Positions 15,962 to 26,205 of a stretch of 28,925 bases of DNA are shown one piece after another. Under the pieces are notes generated by a model. It was not told the origin of the DNA. It saw nothing but the letters and a program-made list of their open reading frames with translations, and did not search any database. A program made the translations under genes and the position numbers. Where the stretch lies: NCBI GenBank assembly GCA_035632395.1, contig DASQGX010000234.1:1-28925 (forward strand), given 5' to 3'. This stretch comes from REEB95 sp035632395 (GTDB taxonomy: Bacteria; Pseudomonadota; Alphaproteobacteria; ATCC43930; CGMCC-115725). The first letter of the stretch is position 1, and each line of letters starts with the position of its first letter.

Positions 15962-18019
15962 ATGCAAAGCCGCTGGAACGACAACGAAGCCGAAGCGATT
16001 GTGACGCGCTACGCCCAACAGGGAGTCGCGCCCGATTTGGCGCTGCGCGTCTACACCTCGCGGCTCTTGGGCCAGGATCCCAAGCTGGTGCTGCACGGTG
16101 GCGGCAACACGTCGGTCAAGCTGCGCGTGCTCGACCTGCTCGGCGAGGAAGTCGACGCGCTGTGCGTCAAAGGCAGCGGCTGGGATATGGCGAATATCGA
16201 GCCTGCCGGCCTGCCGGCGGTGCGTTTGGCGCCGCTGCTGAAACTGCGCGCGCTTGAGCGGCTCGCCGACGAAGACATGGTGCGCGTCCAGCGCGCCAAT
16301 CTGCTCGATCCAGGTGCGCCCAATCCGTCCGTCGAGACGCTGCTGCACGCCTTCCTGCCGGCGAAATTCATCGATCATACACATGCCAACGCGGTGCTGA
16401 GCCTGGTCGATCAGCCCGACGGCGACAAAATCTGCCGCGACGTCTATGACGGCCGCTTCAGCATCGTGCCTTATGTCATGCCCGGCTTTGATCTCGCCAA
16501 GAAGGCGGCGCGCATCTTCGAGCACGATCCGCGCGTCGAAGGCCTCATCCTGCTGAAGCACGGCATTTTCACCTTCGGCGCCGATGCACGCGAGGCTTAC
16601 GAGCGCATGATCGCCGCGGTCAGCGCCGCCGAGGCGCGCATCCAGAAAAAGGGCACGCGGCGCGTGTTTCCGGCAATCACGTTGCCGCAGCGCGTCGCCA
16701 GCGTTGCCGAGATCGCACCCATTGTGCGCGGCGCCTGCGCGGTCAAGGACGACAAGATCGAAGGCGCCTGGCGCCGACTGATCCTTGAATTCCGCACCTC
16801 GCCGACCATCCTCGCCTACGCCAACGGCCGCGAGGCGGCGCGCTATTCGCAGACCGGCGTGGTGACGCCCGACCACACCATCCGCACCAAGAACGTGCCG
16901 CTGCTGATCGCGCCACCGGACGCCGCCAATCTGGCGCAATTCCACAAGGATGCGGTCGCGGCGGCCAAGGGCTTCATCGAACGCTATCGCGCTTATTTCG
17001 CGCGCAACAACGCGCATCGCGATCCGCCCAAACGGCCGCTCGATCCGCTGCCGCGCGTCGTGCTGGTGCCTGGCCTCGGCCTCTTTGGCATGGGCCGCAG
17101 CCGCAAAGACGCGGTCATCGCCGCCGACATCGCCGAGAACGCCATTGCCGTGATAACCGACGCCGAAGCGCTCGGCCGGTTTGAATCGCTGCCCGAGGAC
17201 AAGCTGTTCGAGATGGAATACTGGTCGCTGGAACAGGCGAAGCTCGGCAAGGCGGTGGAGAAGCCGCTCGCCGGCCAGATCGCGGTGATCACCGGGGCCG
17301 CCGGCGCCATCGGCATGGCGACCGCGCGCGCGTTCCGCGCCGCTGGCGCCGAACTGATGCTGCTCGACAAGGACAAGAAGGCGGTCGAAAGCCTGGCTCA
17401 ACAGCTTGGCGCACTCGGCATCGAATGCGACGTCACCGATGATGGCGCGGTGCATGCCGCGTTCGCCGAATGCTGTGGCCGGTTCGGCGGCGTCGATATC
17501 GTCGTCTCCAACGCTGGCGCGGCGTGGCAGGGCGCTATTGGCGACCTCGACGATAAGGTGCTGCGCCAGAGTTTCGAGCTCAATTTCTTCGCCCATCAGC
17601 GCGTGGCGCGCGCGGCAGTCAAGGTGATGCGCGCCCAGGGGTTCGGCGGCGCGCTGCTGTTCAACGTCTCGAAGCAGGCGATCAACCCCGGCACCGATTT
17701 CGGAGCCTACGGTTTGCCCAAGGCGGCGACGCTGCTTTTGGTCCGCCAGTACGCTTTGGAATGCGGCAAGGACGGTATCCGCGCCAATGCGGTCAATGCC
17801 GACCGGGTCCGCAGCGGCCTATTGACCAAGGACATGATCGCGTCGCGCGCCTCGGCCCGCGGCGTCAGCGAGCAGGACTACATGCGCGGCAATCTGTTGG
17901 GCCGCGAGGTCACCGCCGAGGACGTGGCGGCGGCGTTCCTCTATCACGCGACCGCGCTCAAGACGACCGGCGATGTCACGACGGTGGACGGCGGCAATAT
18001 TGCCGCGGCGCTGCGTTAG
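15962..18019 (+). CDS. bifunctional class II aldolase / short-chain dehydrogenase
   Basis: Two-domain enzyme of 685 residues, the normal size for the RhaD-like aldolase/SDR fusion family. The N-terminal class II aldolase/adducin domain has the substrate-phosphate loop GGGNTSVK (about residues 46-53) and the zinc ligands H139-x-H141 and H200 (LLKHGIFTF). The C-terminal SDR domain begins near residue 437 with the nucleotide-binding TGAAGAIG and has the catalytic Y583-x-x-x-K587 (YGLPK). Such fusions cleave a sugar phosphate and oxidise the resulting aldehyde; the actual substrate, for example a rhamnulose or other deoxy-ketose, cannot be told. GGGAG precedes ATG 15962 at good spacing. Transcribed away from the DapA-family gene. 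Confidence 0.9.
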   Translation: MQSRWNDNEAEAIVTRYAQQGVAPDLALRVYTSRLLGQDPKLVLHGGGNTSVKLRVLDLLGEEVDALCVKGSGWDMANIEPAGLPAVRLAPLLKLRALERLADEDMVRVQRANLLDPGAPNPSVETLLHAFLPAKFIDHTHANAVLSLVDQPDGDKICRDVYDGRFSIVPYVMPGFDLAKKAARIFEHDPRVEGLILLKHGIFTFGADAREAYERMIAAVSAAEARIQKKGTRRVFPAITLPQRVASVAEIAPIVRGACAVKDDKIEGAWRRLILEFRTSPTILAYANGREAARYSQTGVVTPDHTIRTKNVPLLIAPPDAANLAQFHKDAVAAAKGFIERYRAYFARNNAHRDPPKRPLDPLPRVVLVPGLGLFGMGRSRKDAVIAADIAENAIAVITDAEALGRFESLPEDKLFEMEYWSLEQAKLGKAVEKPLAGQIAVITGAAGAIGMATARAFRAAGAELMLLDKDKKAVESLAQQLGALGIECDVTDDGAVHAAFAECCGRFGGVDIVVSNAGAAWQGAIGDLDDKVLRQSFELNFFAHQRVARAAVKVMRAQGFGGALLFNVSKQAINPGTDFGAYGLPKAATLLLVRQYALECGKDGIRANAVNADRVRSGLLTKDMIASRASARGVSEQDYMRGNLLGREVTAEDVAAAFLYHATALKTTGDVTTVDGGNIAAALR

Positions 18020-18225
18020 GACCGTCGCAAAGCCTTACAGCCGACGGTGGGCTGATTTCGTAAATAATTGGAAATACTGGTGTTTTTGCTCCGGCACGGG
18101 CTTTGCTGTTGTAGGTGCGAGGCCCCGCCCCGCAGCATTCGAATATCCAGTTTGGGCGGCCCGAGGACGGAAAGACGGCGCCCGCCAAGAGGCGCCGCTT
18201 TCTTTTTCAGGCTAAGCTCGGCGTC
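18020..18225 (+). other. structured intergenic region, candidate small RNA or long 3' UTR
   Basis: About 150 bases lie between the aldolase/SDR stop and a strong terminator. The first part (18055-18090) is AT-rich for this genome, the next (18115-18165) GC-rich with pairing possibilities, notably CCGCCC near 18125 with GGGCGG near 18155. The spacing is longer than expected for a simple gene-end terminator. The segment does not carry the SRP RNA, tmRNA or RNase P signatures I know. Either an unannotated small RNA or simply a long 3' UTR fits. Confidence 0.3.
18170..18207 (+). terminator. Rho-independent terminator
   Basis: GAAAG, a bulged A, then CGGCGCC pair with GGCGCCG and CTTTC across an eight-base loop, giving a 12-bp stem that is followed by five T (18203-18207). 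This is a textbook plus-strand terminator. It lies 150 bases after the aldolase/SDR gene and just before the GTG start of the uracil-DNA-glycosylase-like gene, and argues against that gene's longer in-frame start at 18115. Confidence 0.82.
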
Positions 18226-18834
18226 GTGACCCGCACCACACTCAAGCCCCCAGACGAAAGCCTGGACGAACTGCTGGCACGGCTGCGCGGCTGCCGCGTT
18301 TGCGCCAAGCACCTGCCGCTCGGTCCACGGCCGGTGCTGCAAGTGGCGTCTGGCGCCCGCATCCTCATCCTCAGCCAGGCACCCGGCACGCGCGTACACG
18401 AGACCGGACTCAACTTCAACGACCGCAGCGGCGACCGGCTGCGCGAATGGATGGGCGTCGACCGCACTACCTTCTATGACGAAAGCCGCGTCGCGGTGAT
18501 GGGCATGGCGTTCTGCTATCCGGGCCGCGATGCCAAGGGCGGCGACCTGCCGCCGCGGCCGGAATGCGCGCCGCTGTGGCATCCGCATTTGCTGGCGGAA
18601 CTGCCCAAGGTTGCACTGACGCTGTTGGTCGGATCCTATGCCATCGACTATTACATGCCCGAAGCCAAACGGCAGAGCATGACCGAAACGGTGAAGGCGT
18701 GGCGCGCAGCGCCGGAGGGAACCCTGCCGCTGCCGCACCCGTCATGGCGCACGACCGCGTGGGAGAAGAACAACCCGTGGTTCCGCCGGTCGTTGATTCC
18801 GGAATTACGGCGGCGGGTTGCCGCGCTGCTTTAG
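18226..18834 (+). CDS. uracil-DNA glycosylase superfamily protein, family 4/5-like
   Basis: Predicted base-excision-repair glycosylase of about 202 residues. Four cysteines are arranged as in iron-sulfur UDGs: C23-x-x-C26 near the N-terminus, then FCYPGRD and RPECAPLW. Motif I is SQAPGTRVHETG in place of the usual GEAPG of family 4, and motif II is PHPSWRTTAW with the conserved His-Pro-Ser. The GTG at 18226 is chosen; the longer frame from 18115 would run through a strong terminator and adds low-complexity sequence. No clear Shine-Dalgarno. Activity on uracil is not certain, since motif I lacks the standard acidic residue. Its stop overlaps the stop of the convergent methyltransferase. Confidence 0.8.
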   Translation: MTRTTLKPPDESLDELLARLRGCRVCAKHLPLGPRPVLQVASGARILILSQAPGTRVHETGLNFNDRSGDRLREWMGVDRTTFYDESRVAVMGMAFCYPGRDAKGGDLPPRPECAPLWHPHLLAELPKVALTLLVGSYAIDYYMPEAKRQSMTETVKAWRAAPEGTLPLPHPSWRTTAWEKNNPWFRRSLIPELRRRVAALL

Positions 18835-19676
18835 GGATTACGCGCCATCACCAGCCAGATCGCCGCGCCGAGCGGTATCGATTGGCCTTTGACGAAGGGC
18901 GCCAGTGCCGTGCGGACTGCCGCTTCGACTTGCGCGCGCACTTCGGCGCTTTGGCCTAGCAGCGCGCGGCTGGTCGGACCGAGCTCGGTGACGTTCTTGA
19001 CTGCGGCGTCGAGACCCTGGCCGGCGGCAACATCGAATGCCACGTCCACCGGCTTCAACGCGATGTCGGCAAAGCCGGCAGCGCCGAGGATGCGCCGCAC
19101 CCGTGCCTCGTCGGCGAAGGAAAACGGTCCGGGATCTTCTGGTCCGAGTTTGGGCAAGGGCGGCACGAAGGGCCGCGCCGCCTGCAGCGGCGTCATCGCC
19201 CACGGATTGTCGCGCGGCGCCCGGAAGCAGCTGAAGGCGAGGCGGCCGCCCGGCTTCAAGGCGGTGCGCATATTGGCGAAGGCGCGCTCCGGATCGGCGA
19301 AGAACATCACGCCGTGGCGCGAGAACAGCAGATCGAAAGTGCCGCGCGGAAATTCATAGCTGGTCGCGTCGGCGCAGACGAATTCGATTGGCGCACCTTG
19401 CGGCGCGCGCTTGCGCGCCAGCGCCAGCATCGCTTCCGATACGTCGATACCGAGTACGCGGCCCTGAGGCCCAACAATATTCGCCAGCATGATCGTCGTC
19501 GTGCCGCAGCCGCAGCCGATGTCGACCACGCGCTGGCCCGGCTTGGCGGCAGCAGCCGGAAACAGCGCCTCGGTCACCGGCGCGAACTGCCGGTCGCCGA
19601 ATTCCTGATTGCGCACCCATTGCTCGCCGCCGGCGCCGCGCCAGTAAGCGAGATCGGGAATGGCTGGGGCGGTCAT
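18831..19676 (-). CDS. SAM-dependent methyltransferase, UbiE/COQ5-like domain
   Basis: Class I methyltransferase of 281 residues. Motif I is VVDIGCGCGTTT (about residues 50-61), the acidic end of strand 2 is GIDVSEAML, and FDLLFSRHGVMFF and LKPGGRLAFSCF follow in the expected order. The C-terminal third carries no recognised domain. The substrate cannot be assigned. ATG 19676 is chosen because it overlaps the stop of the upstream metallopeptidase gene by ATGA (19673-19676); the in-frame extension to 19793 lies inside that gene. The two genes form a small minus-strand unit with coupled translation. Confidence 0.87.
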   Translation of the reverse strand: MTAPAIPDLAYWRGAGGEQWVRNQEFGDRQFAPVTEALFPAAAAKPGQRVVDIGCGCGTTTIMLANIVGPQGRVLGIDVSEAMLALARKRAPQGAPIEFVCADATSYEFPRGTFDLLFSRHGVMFFADPERAFANMRTALKPGGRLAFSCFRAPRDNPWAMTPLQAARPFVPPLPKLGPEDPGPFSFADEARVRRILGAAGFADIALKPVDVAFDVAAGQGLDAAVKNVTELGPTSRALLGQSAEVRAQVEAAVRTALAPFVKGQSIPLGAAIWLVMARNP

Positions 19677-20071
19677 CCGGTCTCCGCCTCGATGCGGTCC
19701 ATATCGGCGTCGCTGAAGCCGAAATGGTGGCCGATTTCGTGGATCAAAACGTGGCGCACAACACGGTAGAGGTCGTCGCCGGTCTCGCACCAATAGTCGA
19801 GGATCGGCCGACGGTAGAGGAAAATCATGTCGATCGCGGGCAGCGGATCACTGACGCTCTTATAGGGCATGCCGACGCCGCGATAGAGGCCGAGGATGTC
19901 GAAAGGGCTTTCGAGCTCCATCTCCCTCTCGGTATCCTCGTCGGGGAACTCGTCGACGCGGATAACCACGTTGCCGACATGGCGCTTCAGGCGCTCGGGT
20001 ACAGTGGCCAGGGCGCGTTGCGCTAGCGCCTCGATATCGGCCATGGTCGGCGCGGTCAAAGTTTGGCTCAT
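19673..20071 (-). CDS. zincin-like metallopeptidase family protein
   Basis: Small protein of about 132 residues in the family of short bacterial zincins. The metal site is visible near the C-terminus: HEIGHHFGFSD, an HExxHxxGxxD motif that supplies two His, the catalytic Glu and a likely third ligand. The family core IFLYRRPILDYW is also present. No signal peptide is seen, so it is probably cytoplasmic; natural substrates of this family are not known to me. ATG 20071 is chosen; ATG 20044 (MADIEAL) is a good alternative, and neither has a strong Shine-Dalgarno. The start lies only 23 bases from the divergent phhB start. Confidence 0.82.
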   Translation of the reverse strand: MSQTLTAPTMADIEALAQRALATVPERLKRHVGNVVIRVDEFPDEDTEREMELESPFDILGLYRGVGMPYKSVSDPLPAIDMIFLYRRPILDYWCETGDDLYRVVRHVLIHEIGHHFGFSDADMDRIEAETG

Positions 20072-20094
20072 CGGGGCAGCGAGGGAGACGGCGG

Positions 20095-20381
20095 ATGGTC
20101 GAGAAGCTTGACGGCGCAGCACGCGCCGAGGCGTTGAAGGGTCTGCACGGTTGGACGGAAGTCGCCGGCCGCGATGCGATCAAGAAGAGCTTTCAATTCC
20201 GCACCTTCGCCGATGCCTGGGGGTTCCTGAGCAAGGTCGCGCTCGCGGCGGAAAAGATGGACCACCACCCCGAATGGTTCAACGTCTATAACAAGGTCGA
20301 GATCACGCTTTCGACCCACGACGCCGGCGGTCTGTCGCGCCGCGACATCGATCTCGCGAAGACCATCGACAAGCTGGCGGT

Positions 20382-20385
<4 letters not shown>
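20095..20385 (+). CDS. phhB: pterin-4a-carbinolamine dehydratase
   Basis: Dehydrates 4a-hydroxytetrahydropterin during recycling of the pterin cofactor. The 96-residue length and the signature are typical: DHHPEWFNVYNKV with H57, H58 and W61, then STHDAGGLS with H75-D76. The start ATG 20095 follows GAGGGAGA at good spacing. No phenylalanine hydroxylase gene is in the window, so its partner enzyme is elsewhere or it serves another pterin enzyme. It is divergent from the metallopeptidase and its TAG shares bases with the stop of the convergent acetoacetyl-CoA synthetase (CTAG, 20382-20385). Confidence 0.94.
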
Positions 20386-22346
<1,961 letters not shown>

Positions 22347-22401
22347 CGTTGCCTCCCAAAACGAAACTCTACCGCGGCGGCTTGCCGGCGGCCAAGCCCG
22401 C

Positions 22402-23226
22402 CTACTTGTCCTTGATCGCGTCGAGTGCCGCCTTGACGGTGTCGCGTTCGGACGCGTCGGCTGGCATCACCCGCAACAGGTGCGTCCACTCATCGCGCGC
22501 CTGGACAAAATCGCGCTGCTGCGCCGCCGCCAGGCCGAGGAACCACAGCGCCATCGGCTGGTCGGGCTCCTGCGCGGTGACGGTCTTGAGCAGCGCCACC
22601 GCGCGCACCGGCACCGGATCTTCGACCTTGCGGTCCGCAAGCATCGCCGCGGCCTCGGCCAACGCGATGGCCGGATCGTCCGGCTTGAGCCGGTGGGCAT
22701 GCTCGTAGGCGTCGATGGCCTTGTCGGTGTCGCCCAGTACCGCATAAGACCGGCCGAGCATCGCCCAGCCCTGCGCATCTTGCGGATTGTCTTTCAGCTT
22801 GGCGGCGAGGCCAGACACCATGTTTTGGATCATCGCCTGCTGTGCCGCCGGCGAGACACGATTGGCAAACGGCAGATCGGGCAGGCCGGGCGATCCCAGC
22901 GCCAAGTATGCGGTGAGCGCGAAGGCGGCGACGCAGGCGGCGAGAATGGCCGCAAGGCCGCGCCGCGGCGCGTTGGGCGCCGTAGCGTCAGGCTCGTCCA
23001 CGGCGGCGAGGATGCGGCGCTCGATCTCGCGCCGCGCCGCCGCGGCGTCTTCGGGCCGCACCATGCCGCGCGCCAGATCACGCTCGATCTCGTTGAGCTG
23101 GTCGCGATAAACCGCGCGGTCGTAGCGGCCGCGCGTCATCGCCTGGCGTCCGCGCTGCCACAGCGGCGACAGCACGGCGCTGAGCACCGCGACCGTGACG
23201 AACAGCAGGACGAGCGCGAAGATCAT
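22402..23226 (-). CDS. ccmI: cytochrome c maturation protein CcmI (CycH)
   Basis: Chaperone that delivers apocytochrome c to the CcmF/H heme ligation complex. The 274-residue protein has two membrane helices (about residues 2-20 and 92-112) around a cytoplasmic loop rich in charged residues (YRDQLNEIERDLARG), then a periplasmic TPR region (WAMLGRSYAVLGDTDKAIDAYEHAHRL). ATG 23226 overlaps the ccmH stop by ATGA; a longer in-frame start at 23364 lies within ccmH. Last gene of the ccm cluster. Fused CcmHI versions exist in other bacteria; here the two are separate. Confidence 0.92.
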   Translation of the reverse strand: MIFALVLLFVTVAVLSAVLSPLWQRGRQAMTRGRYDRAVYRDQLNEIERDLARGMVRPEDAAAARREIERRILAAVDEPDATAPNAPRRGLAAILAACVAAFALTAYLALGSPGLPDLPFANRVSPAAQQAMIQNMVSGLAAKLKDNPQDAQGWAMLGRSYAVLGDTDKAIDAYEHAHRLKPDDPAIALAEAAAMLADRKVEDPVPVRAVALLKTVTAQEPDQPMALWFLGLAAAQQRDFVQARDEWTHLLRVMPADASERDTVKAALDAIKDK

Positions 23227-23681
23227 TGGTCGTCGATCAGCAGCCGCTCGAGCTGGCGGCGCTGGTTGAGATCGAGCGGCTCGTCCGGTGGCGTCGGCCG
23301 GCGGCGCAAGTAGAACCAGGCACCGGCGGCGCCAACCGCCAGAATCACGAAAGGCGAGAACCACAGCAGATATGTTGCAGGCTCGACCGGCGGCTTGAGC
23401 AGCACGAAATCGCCGTAGCGGTCGGTAACATATTTGATCGCCTGCGCGTCGCTGTCGCCGGCTTTCAGGCGCTCGCGGATCAGCACGCGCAGATCGTGAG
23501 CGAGGTCGGCGCCCGAATCCTCGATCGATTCGTTCTGGCAGACTAAGCAGCGCAGCTGCTTGCCGATAGCTTCGGCGCGGGCCTCTAGCGCGGGATTGGC
23601 CAGCATCTCGCTCGGCTCGACTGCGAACGCCGCCTGTGCGACGCCGAGCAAAATCGCCGCGGCGATGAGCGCGCGGATCAC
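23223..23681 (-). CDS. ccmH: cytochrome c maturation thiol-disulfide protein CcmH (CycL)
   Basis: Membrane-anchored periplasmic thioredoxin-like factor that reduces the heme-binding cysteines of apocytochrome c. The 152-residue protein has a cleavable signal peptide (first 20 residues, ending AAFA), the signature RCLVCQN with C45 and C48, the YVTDRYGDFVLL block, and one C-terminal membrane helix. The start is GTG at 23681, which overlaps the ccmG stop as GTGA. It is followed by ccmI with an ATGA overlap. Confidence 0.94.
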   Translation of the reverse strand: MIRALIAAAILLGVAQAAFAVEPSEMLANPALEARAEAIGKQLRCLVCQNESIEDSGADLAHDLRVLIRERLKAGDSDAQAIKYVTDRYGDFVLLKPPVEPATYLLWFSPFVILAVGAAGAWFYLRRRPTPPDEPLDLNQRRQLERLLIDDQ

Positions 23682-24220
23682 GACGCCCCCAGTTCCTGCA
23701 GCAGCGGCATAATCTCTTTCTTTACGACATCCGCCGTCAACGGCCCGACATGGCGCCAGCGGATGTGTCCGGTGCGGTCAATCGCATAAGTCTCGGGGAC
23801 GCCATAGACGCCGAAATTGATGGCGGTTCTGCCGCTGTCGTCGACGCCGATGCGGCGATAGGGGTCGCCATATTGCTGGAGGAATTTCTCGGCGTCTTCC
23901 GGCTTGTCCTTGTAGTCGATGCCGTACAGCACGATGACGTTGCGCCGCGCCAGGTCCATCAGCACGGGGCTCTCCTCGCGGCACGGCACGCACCACGAGG
24001 CGAAGAAATTGACGAACACGATCTCGTCGGCGAAGGCGCGATTGCTTAGCCGCGCCTCGCCTTTGAGGCCGACGAGGTCGAAGGCCGGCGCCGGCTTGTC
24101 GATCAGCGCCGACGGCAGCAGCTCGGGGTTATAGCCGGGCGCAAGGCCGTGCGAGAGATAGATGGCAAGCGCGGCGAAGGCAATCAGCGGCAGTAGATAG
24201 GCCGCGCGGCGCCAGCTCAT
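23678..24220 (-). CDS. ccmG: thiol:disulfide interchange protein CcmG/DsbE
   Basis: Periplasmic thioredoxin that keeps CcmH or apocytochrome thiols reduced. The 180-residue protein has an N-terminal signal anchor (residues 5-24), a thioredoxin fold with active site WCVPC (C77, C80), the GIDYKDKPEDAEKFL insert typical of CcmG, and the cis-proline region GVYGVPETY. ATG 24220 overlaps the ccmF stop by ATGA; the in-frame extension to 24367 lies inside ccmF and is rejected. Confidence 0.94.
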   Translation of the reverse strand: MSWRRAAYLLPLIAFAALAIYLSHGLAPGYNPELLPSALIDKPAPAFDLVGLKGEARLSNRAFADEIVFVNFFASWCVPCREESPVLMDLARRNVIVLYGIDYKDKPEDAEKFLQQYGDPYRRIGVDDSGRTAINFGVYGVPETYAIDRTGHIRWRHVGPLTADVVKKEIMPLLQELGAS

Positions 24221-26205
24221 ACGCGGCTCCGGTTCGCCGGCAACGCGGATTTGGCGGCGCGGCGCACGGCGACGCCGACACGCCAGCGCCGGTCGCTCAG
24301 GCTGACGCCGCCGCCGAAGGCCATGATCACGCCCCCGATCCAGATGAACGGCACCAGCGGCTTCCAATAGGCGCGTACCGCCCAGCCGCCTTTGTTGTCG
24401 GGGTCGCCGAGCGCGAGGTAGAAATCGGCGAAGAAATTGGTGTGGATCGCAGTCTTGCTCACTGTCTGCTGTTGCAGCGGAAAGAAGCGCCGTTCAGGCT
24501 CGAGCTGGGCAACGACGCGCGTGCCGTCGAGCAGCGTGAAGTCGCCGCGATCGGCGGTGTAATTGACGCCGTCGTGCTTGCCGATGCCGTCGAAGCGCAG
24601 CGTGTAGTCTGCCACCGGCAGGGTTTGTCCGAGATGCAGCAGCGCGATGCTCTGCTGCTCGAAGCCCGAGGCCGCGATGCCGGCAACTGTCACCGCCAAA
24701 CCGAAATGCGCCAGCGTCATGCCATAGGAGGCGCGCGGTTGGGCGAGGGCGCGGCGCACCACTTCGCTCCACGGCGCGCGGAACAGGCGCAGCCGGTCGG
24801 CGAGCTCAACCACGGCAGCGGCGCCCATCCACGTGGCGAGGCCGATGCCGAGCACCGACAGCACCGGGCCGCCGTGGCTCAGATAGTACGCGATCAAAAT
24901 CGCCGCGATGACGGCGGCGAACGCCGCCCACAGCCGCTGCAACGCGCCCAGCACATCGCCGCGCTTCCACGCCAGTAGCGGTCCGATGCCGACAGCGAGC
25001 AGCAGCGGAATCATCAGCGGCACGAAGGTGCGGTCGAAGAACGGATAGCCGACCGAAAGCTTGGGGCCGCCGACGGCATCGAGAAACAGCGGATAGAGCG
25101 TACCGATGAACACGGTGGCGCAGCAGCTCGCCAGGATCAGGTTGTTGAGCAGCAACGCGCCCTCGCGCGAGATCGGCGCAAACACGCCGCCCGGTTCGAG
25201 CGCCGGCGCGCGCCAGGCGTAAAGCGCCAGCGAGCCGCCGATGGCGATGCACAGCAACACGAGAATGAACACGCCGCGGCGCGGATCAAGCGCGAAGGCA
25301 TGCACCGAGGTCAGCACCCCGGAACGCACCAGGAAGGTGCCGACCAGCGACAGCGAGAAGGTCAGGATGGCGAGCAGGATCGTCCAGCTCTTGAGGGTGT
25401 CACGGCGTTCGACCACGATCGCCGAATGCAGCAGTGCGGTGCCGGCGAGCCACGGCATCAGCGAGGCGTTCTCGACGGGGTCCCAGAACCACCAGCCGCC
25501 CCAGCCGAGCGTGTAATAGGCCCACCAGCTGCCCATGGCGATGCCGAGCGTCAGGCAGCACCACGACGCCAGCGTCCACGGCCGCACCCAGCGTGCCCAG
25601 GCGGCGTCAACGCGGCCGTCGATCAACGCCGCGATGGCGAAGGCAAAGGCGACCGAAAAGCCGACATAGCCCAGATAAAGGAACGGCGGATGGAAGGCGA
25701 GACCGGGGTCCTGCAGAATCGGGTTAAGGCCCATACCCTCTTCCGGTGCCGGCGACAGGCGCAGGAACGGATTCGAGGTCAGCAGGATGAAGAGCAGGAA
25801 TCCGATCGCGATCAGCGCCTTGACGCCGAGCACGCGCGCGCACAGCCGGGGCGGCATGGCGTCGCCGAACCAGGCAATTGCTGCGCCGTAGAGCGCCAGG
25901 ATCAGGACCCACAGCACCATCGAGCCTTCGTGGTTGCCCCATACGCTGGTGAGCTTGTAGAGCAGCGGTTTGGCGCTGCTGCTGTTCTCGGCGACGTTGG
26001 CGACCGAGAAATCCGATACGAAATAGGCGTGCACCAGCGTCGCGAAGGCGAGCGCGATGAGCGCGAACTGCGCCATCGCCGCGAGCCGGCCTGCCGCCAT
26101 CAGGTTGAGGTCGTTGCGCGCGGCGCCGGTGAACGTCAGCCCGGCCTGCAGCAGCGCCACCGCCAGCGCCAGAATGAGCGCGAAATGGCCGAGCTCGATG
26201 ATCAT
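24217..26205 (-). CDS. ccmF: heme lyase CcmF (CycK)
   Basis: Large polytopic membrane protein of 662 residues that attaches heme to apocytochrome c. The tryptophan-rich WWD motif is present at about residues 235-244 (GWGGWWFWDP), flanked by conserved histidines, with NPFLRL and HPPFLYLGYVGF before it. Many hydrophobic segments span the length, and a large periplasmic loop precedes the last helix. The length matches the family. Start and stop both overlap neighbours: ATG 26205 with the ccmE stop, TGA at 24217 with the ccmG start. Confidence 0.95.
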   Translation of the reverse strand: MIIELGHFALILALAVALLQAGLTFTGAARNDLNLMAAGRLAAMAQFALIALAFATLVHAYFVSDFSVANVAENSSSAKPLLYKLTSVWGNHEGSMVLWVLILALYGAAIAWFGDAMPPRLCARVLGVKALIAIGFLLFILLTSNPFLRLSPAPEEGMGLNPILQDPGLAFHPPFLYLGYVGFSVAFAFAIAALIDGRVDAAWARWVRPWTLASWCCLTLGIAMGSWWAYYTLGWGGWWFWDPVENASLMPWLAGTALLHSAIVVERRDTLKSWTILLAILTFSLSLVGTFLVRSGVLTSVHAFALDPRRGVFILVLLCIAIGGSLALYAWRAPALEPGGVFAPISREGALLLNNLILASCCATVFIGTLYPLFLDAVGGPKLSVGYPFFDRTFVPLMIPLLLAVGIGPLLAWKRGDVLGALQRLWAAFAAVIAAILIAYYLSHGGPVLSVLGIGLATWMGAAAVVELADRLRLFRAPWSEVVRRALAQPRASYGMTLAHFGLAVTVAGIAASGFEQQSIALLHLGQTLPVADYTLRFDGIGKHDGVNYTADRGDFTLLDGTRVVAQLEPERRFFPLQQQTVSKTAIHTNFFADFYLALGDPDNKGGWAVRAYWKPLVPFIWIGGVIMAFGGGVSLSDRRWRVGVAVRRAAKSALPANRSRV

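Noticed and set aside
15815..17596. 593-codon minus-strand open frame opposite the aldolase/SDR gene
   Set aside because: It runs across the start of a well-supported plus-strand gene and over the divergent promoter region, and shows no recognisable domain.
18040..18207. 6S RNA, 4.5S SRP RNA or tmRNA in the gap before the UDG-like gene
   Set aside because: The SRP GGAAG-type core, the tmRNA acceptor end and a 6S-type closing stem with open central bubble are not visible; only the general small-RNA possibility is kept.
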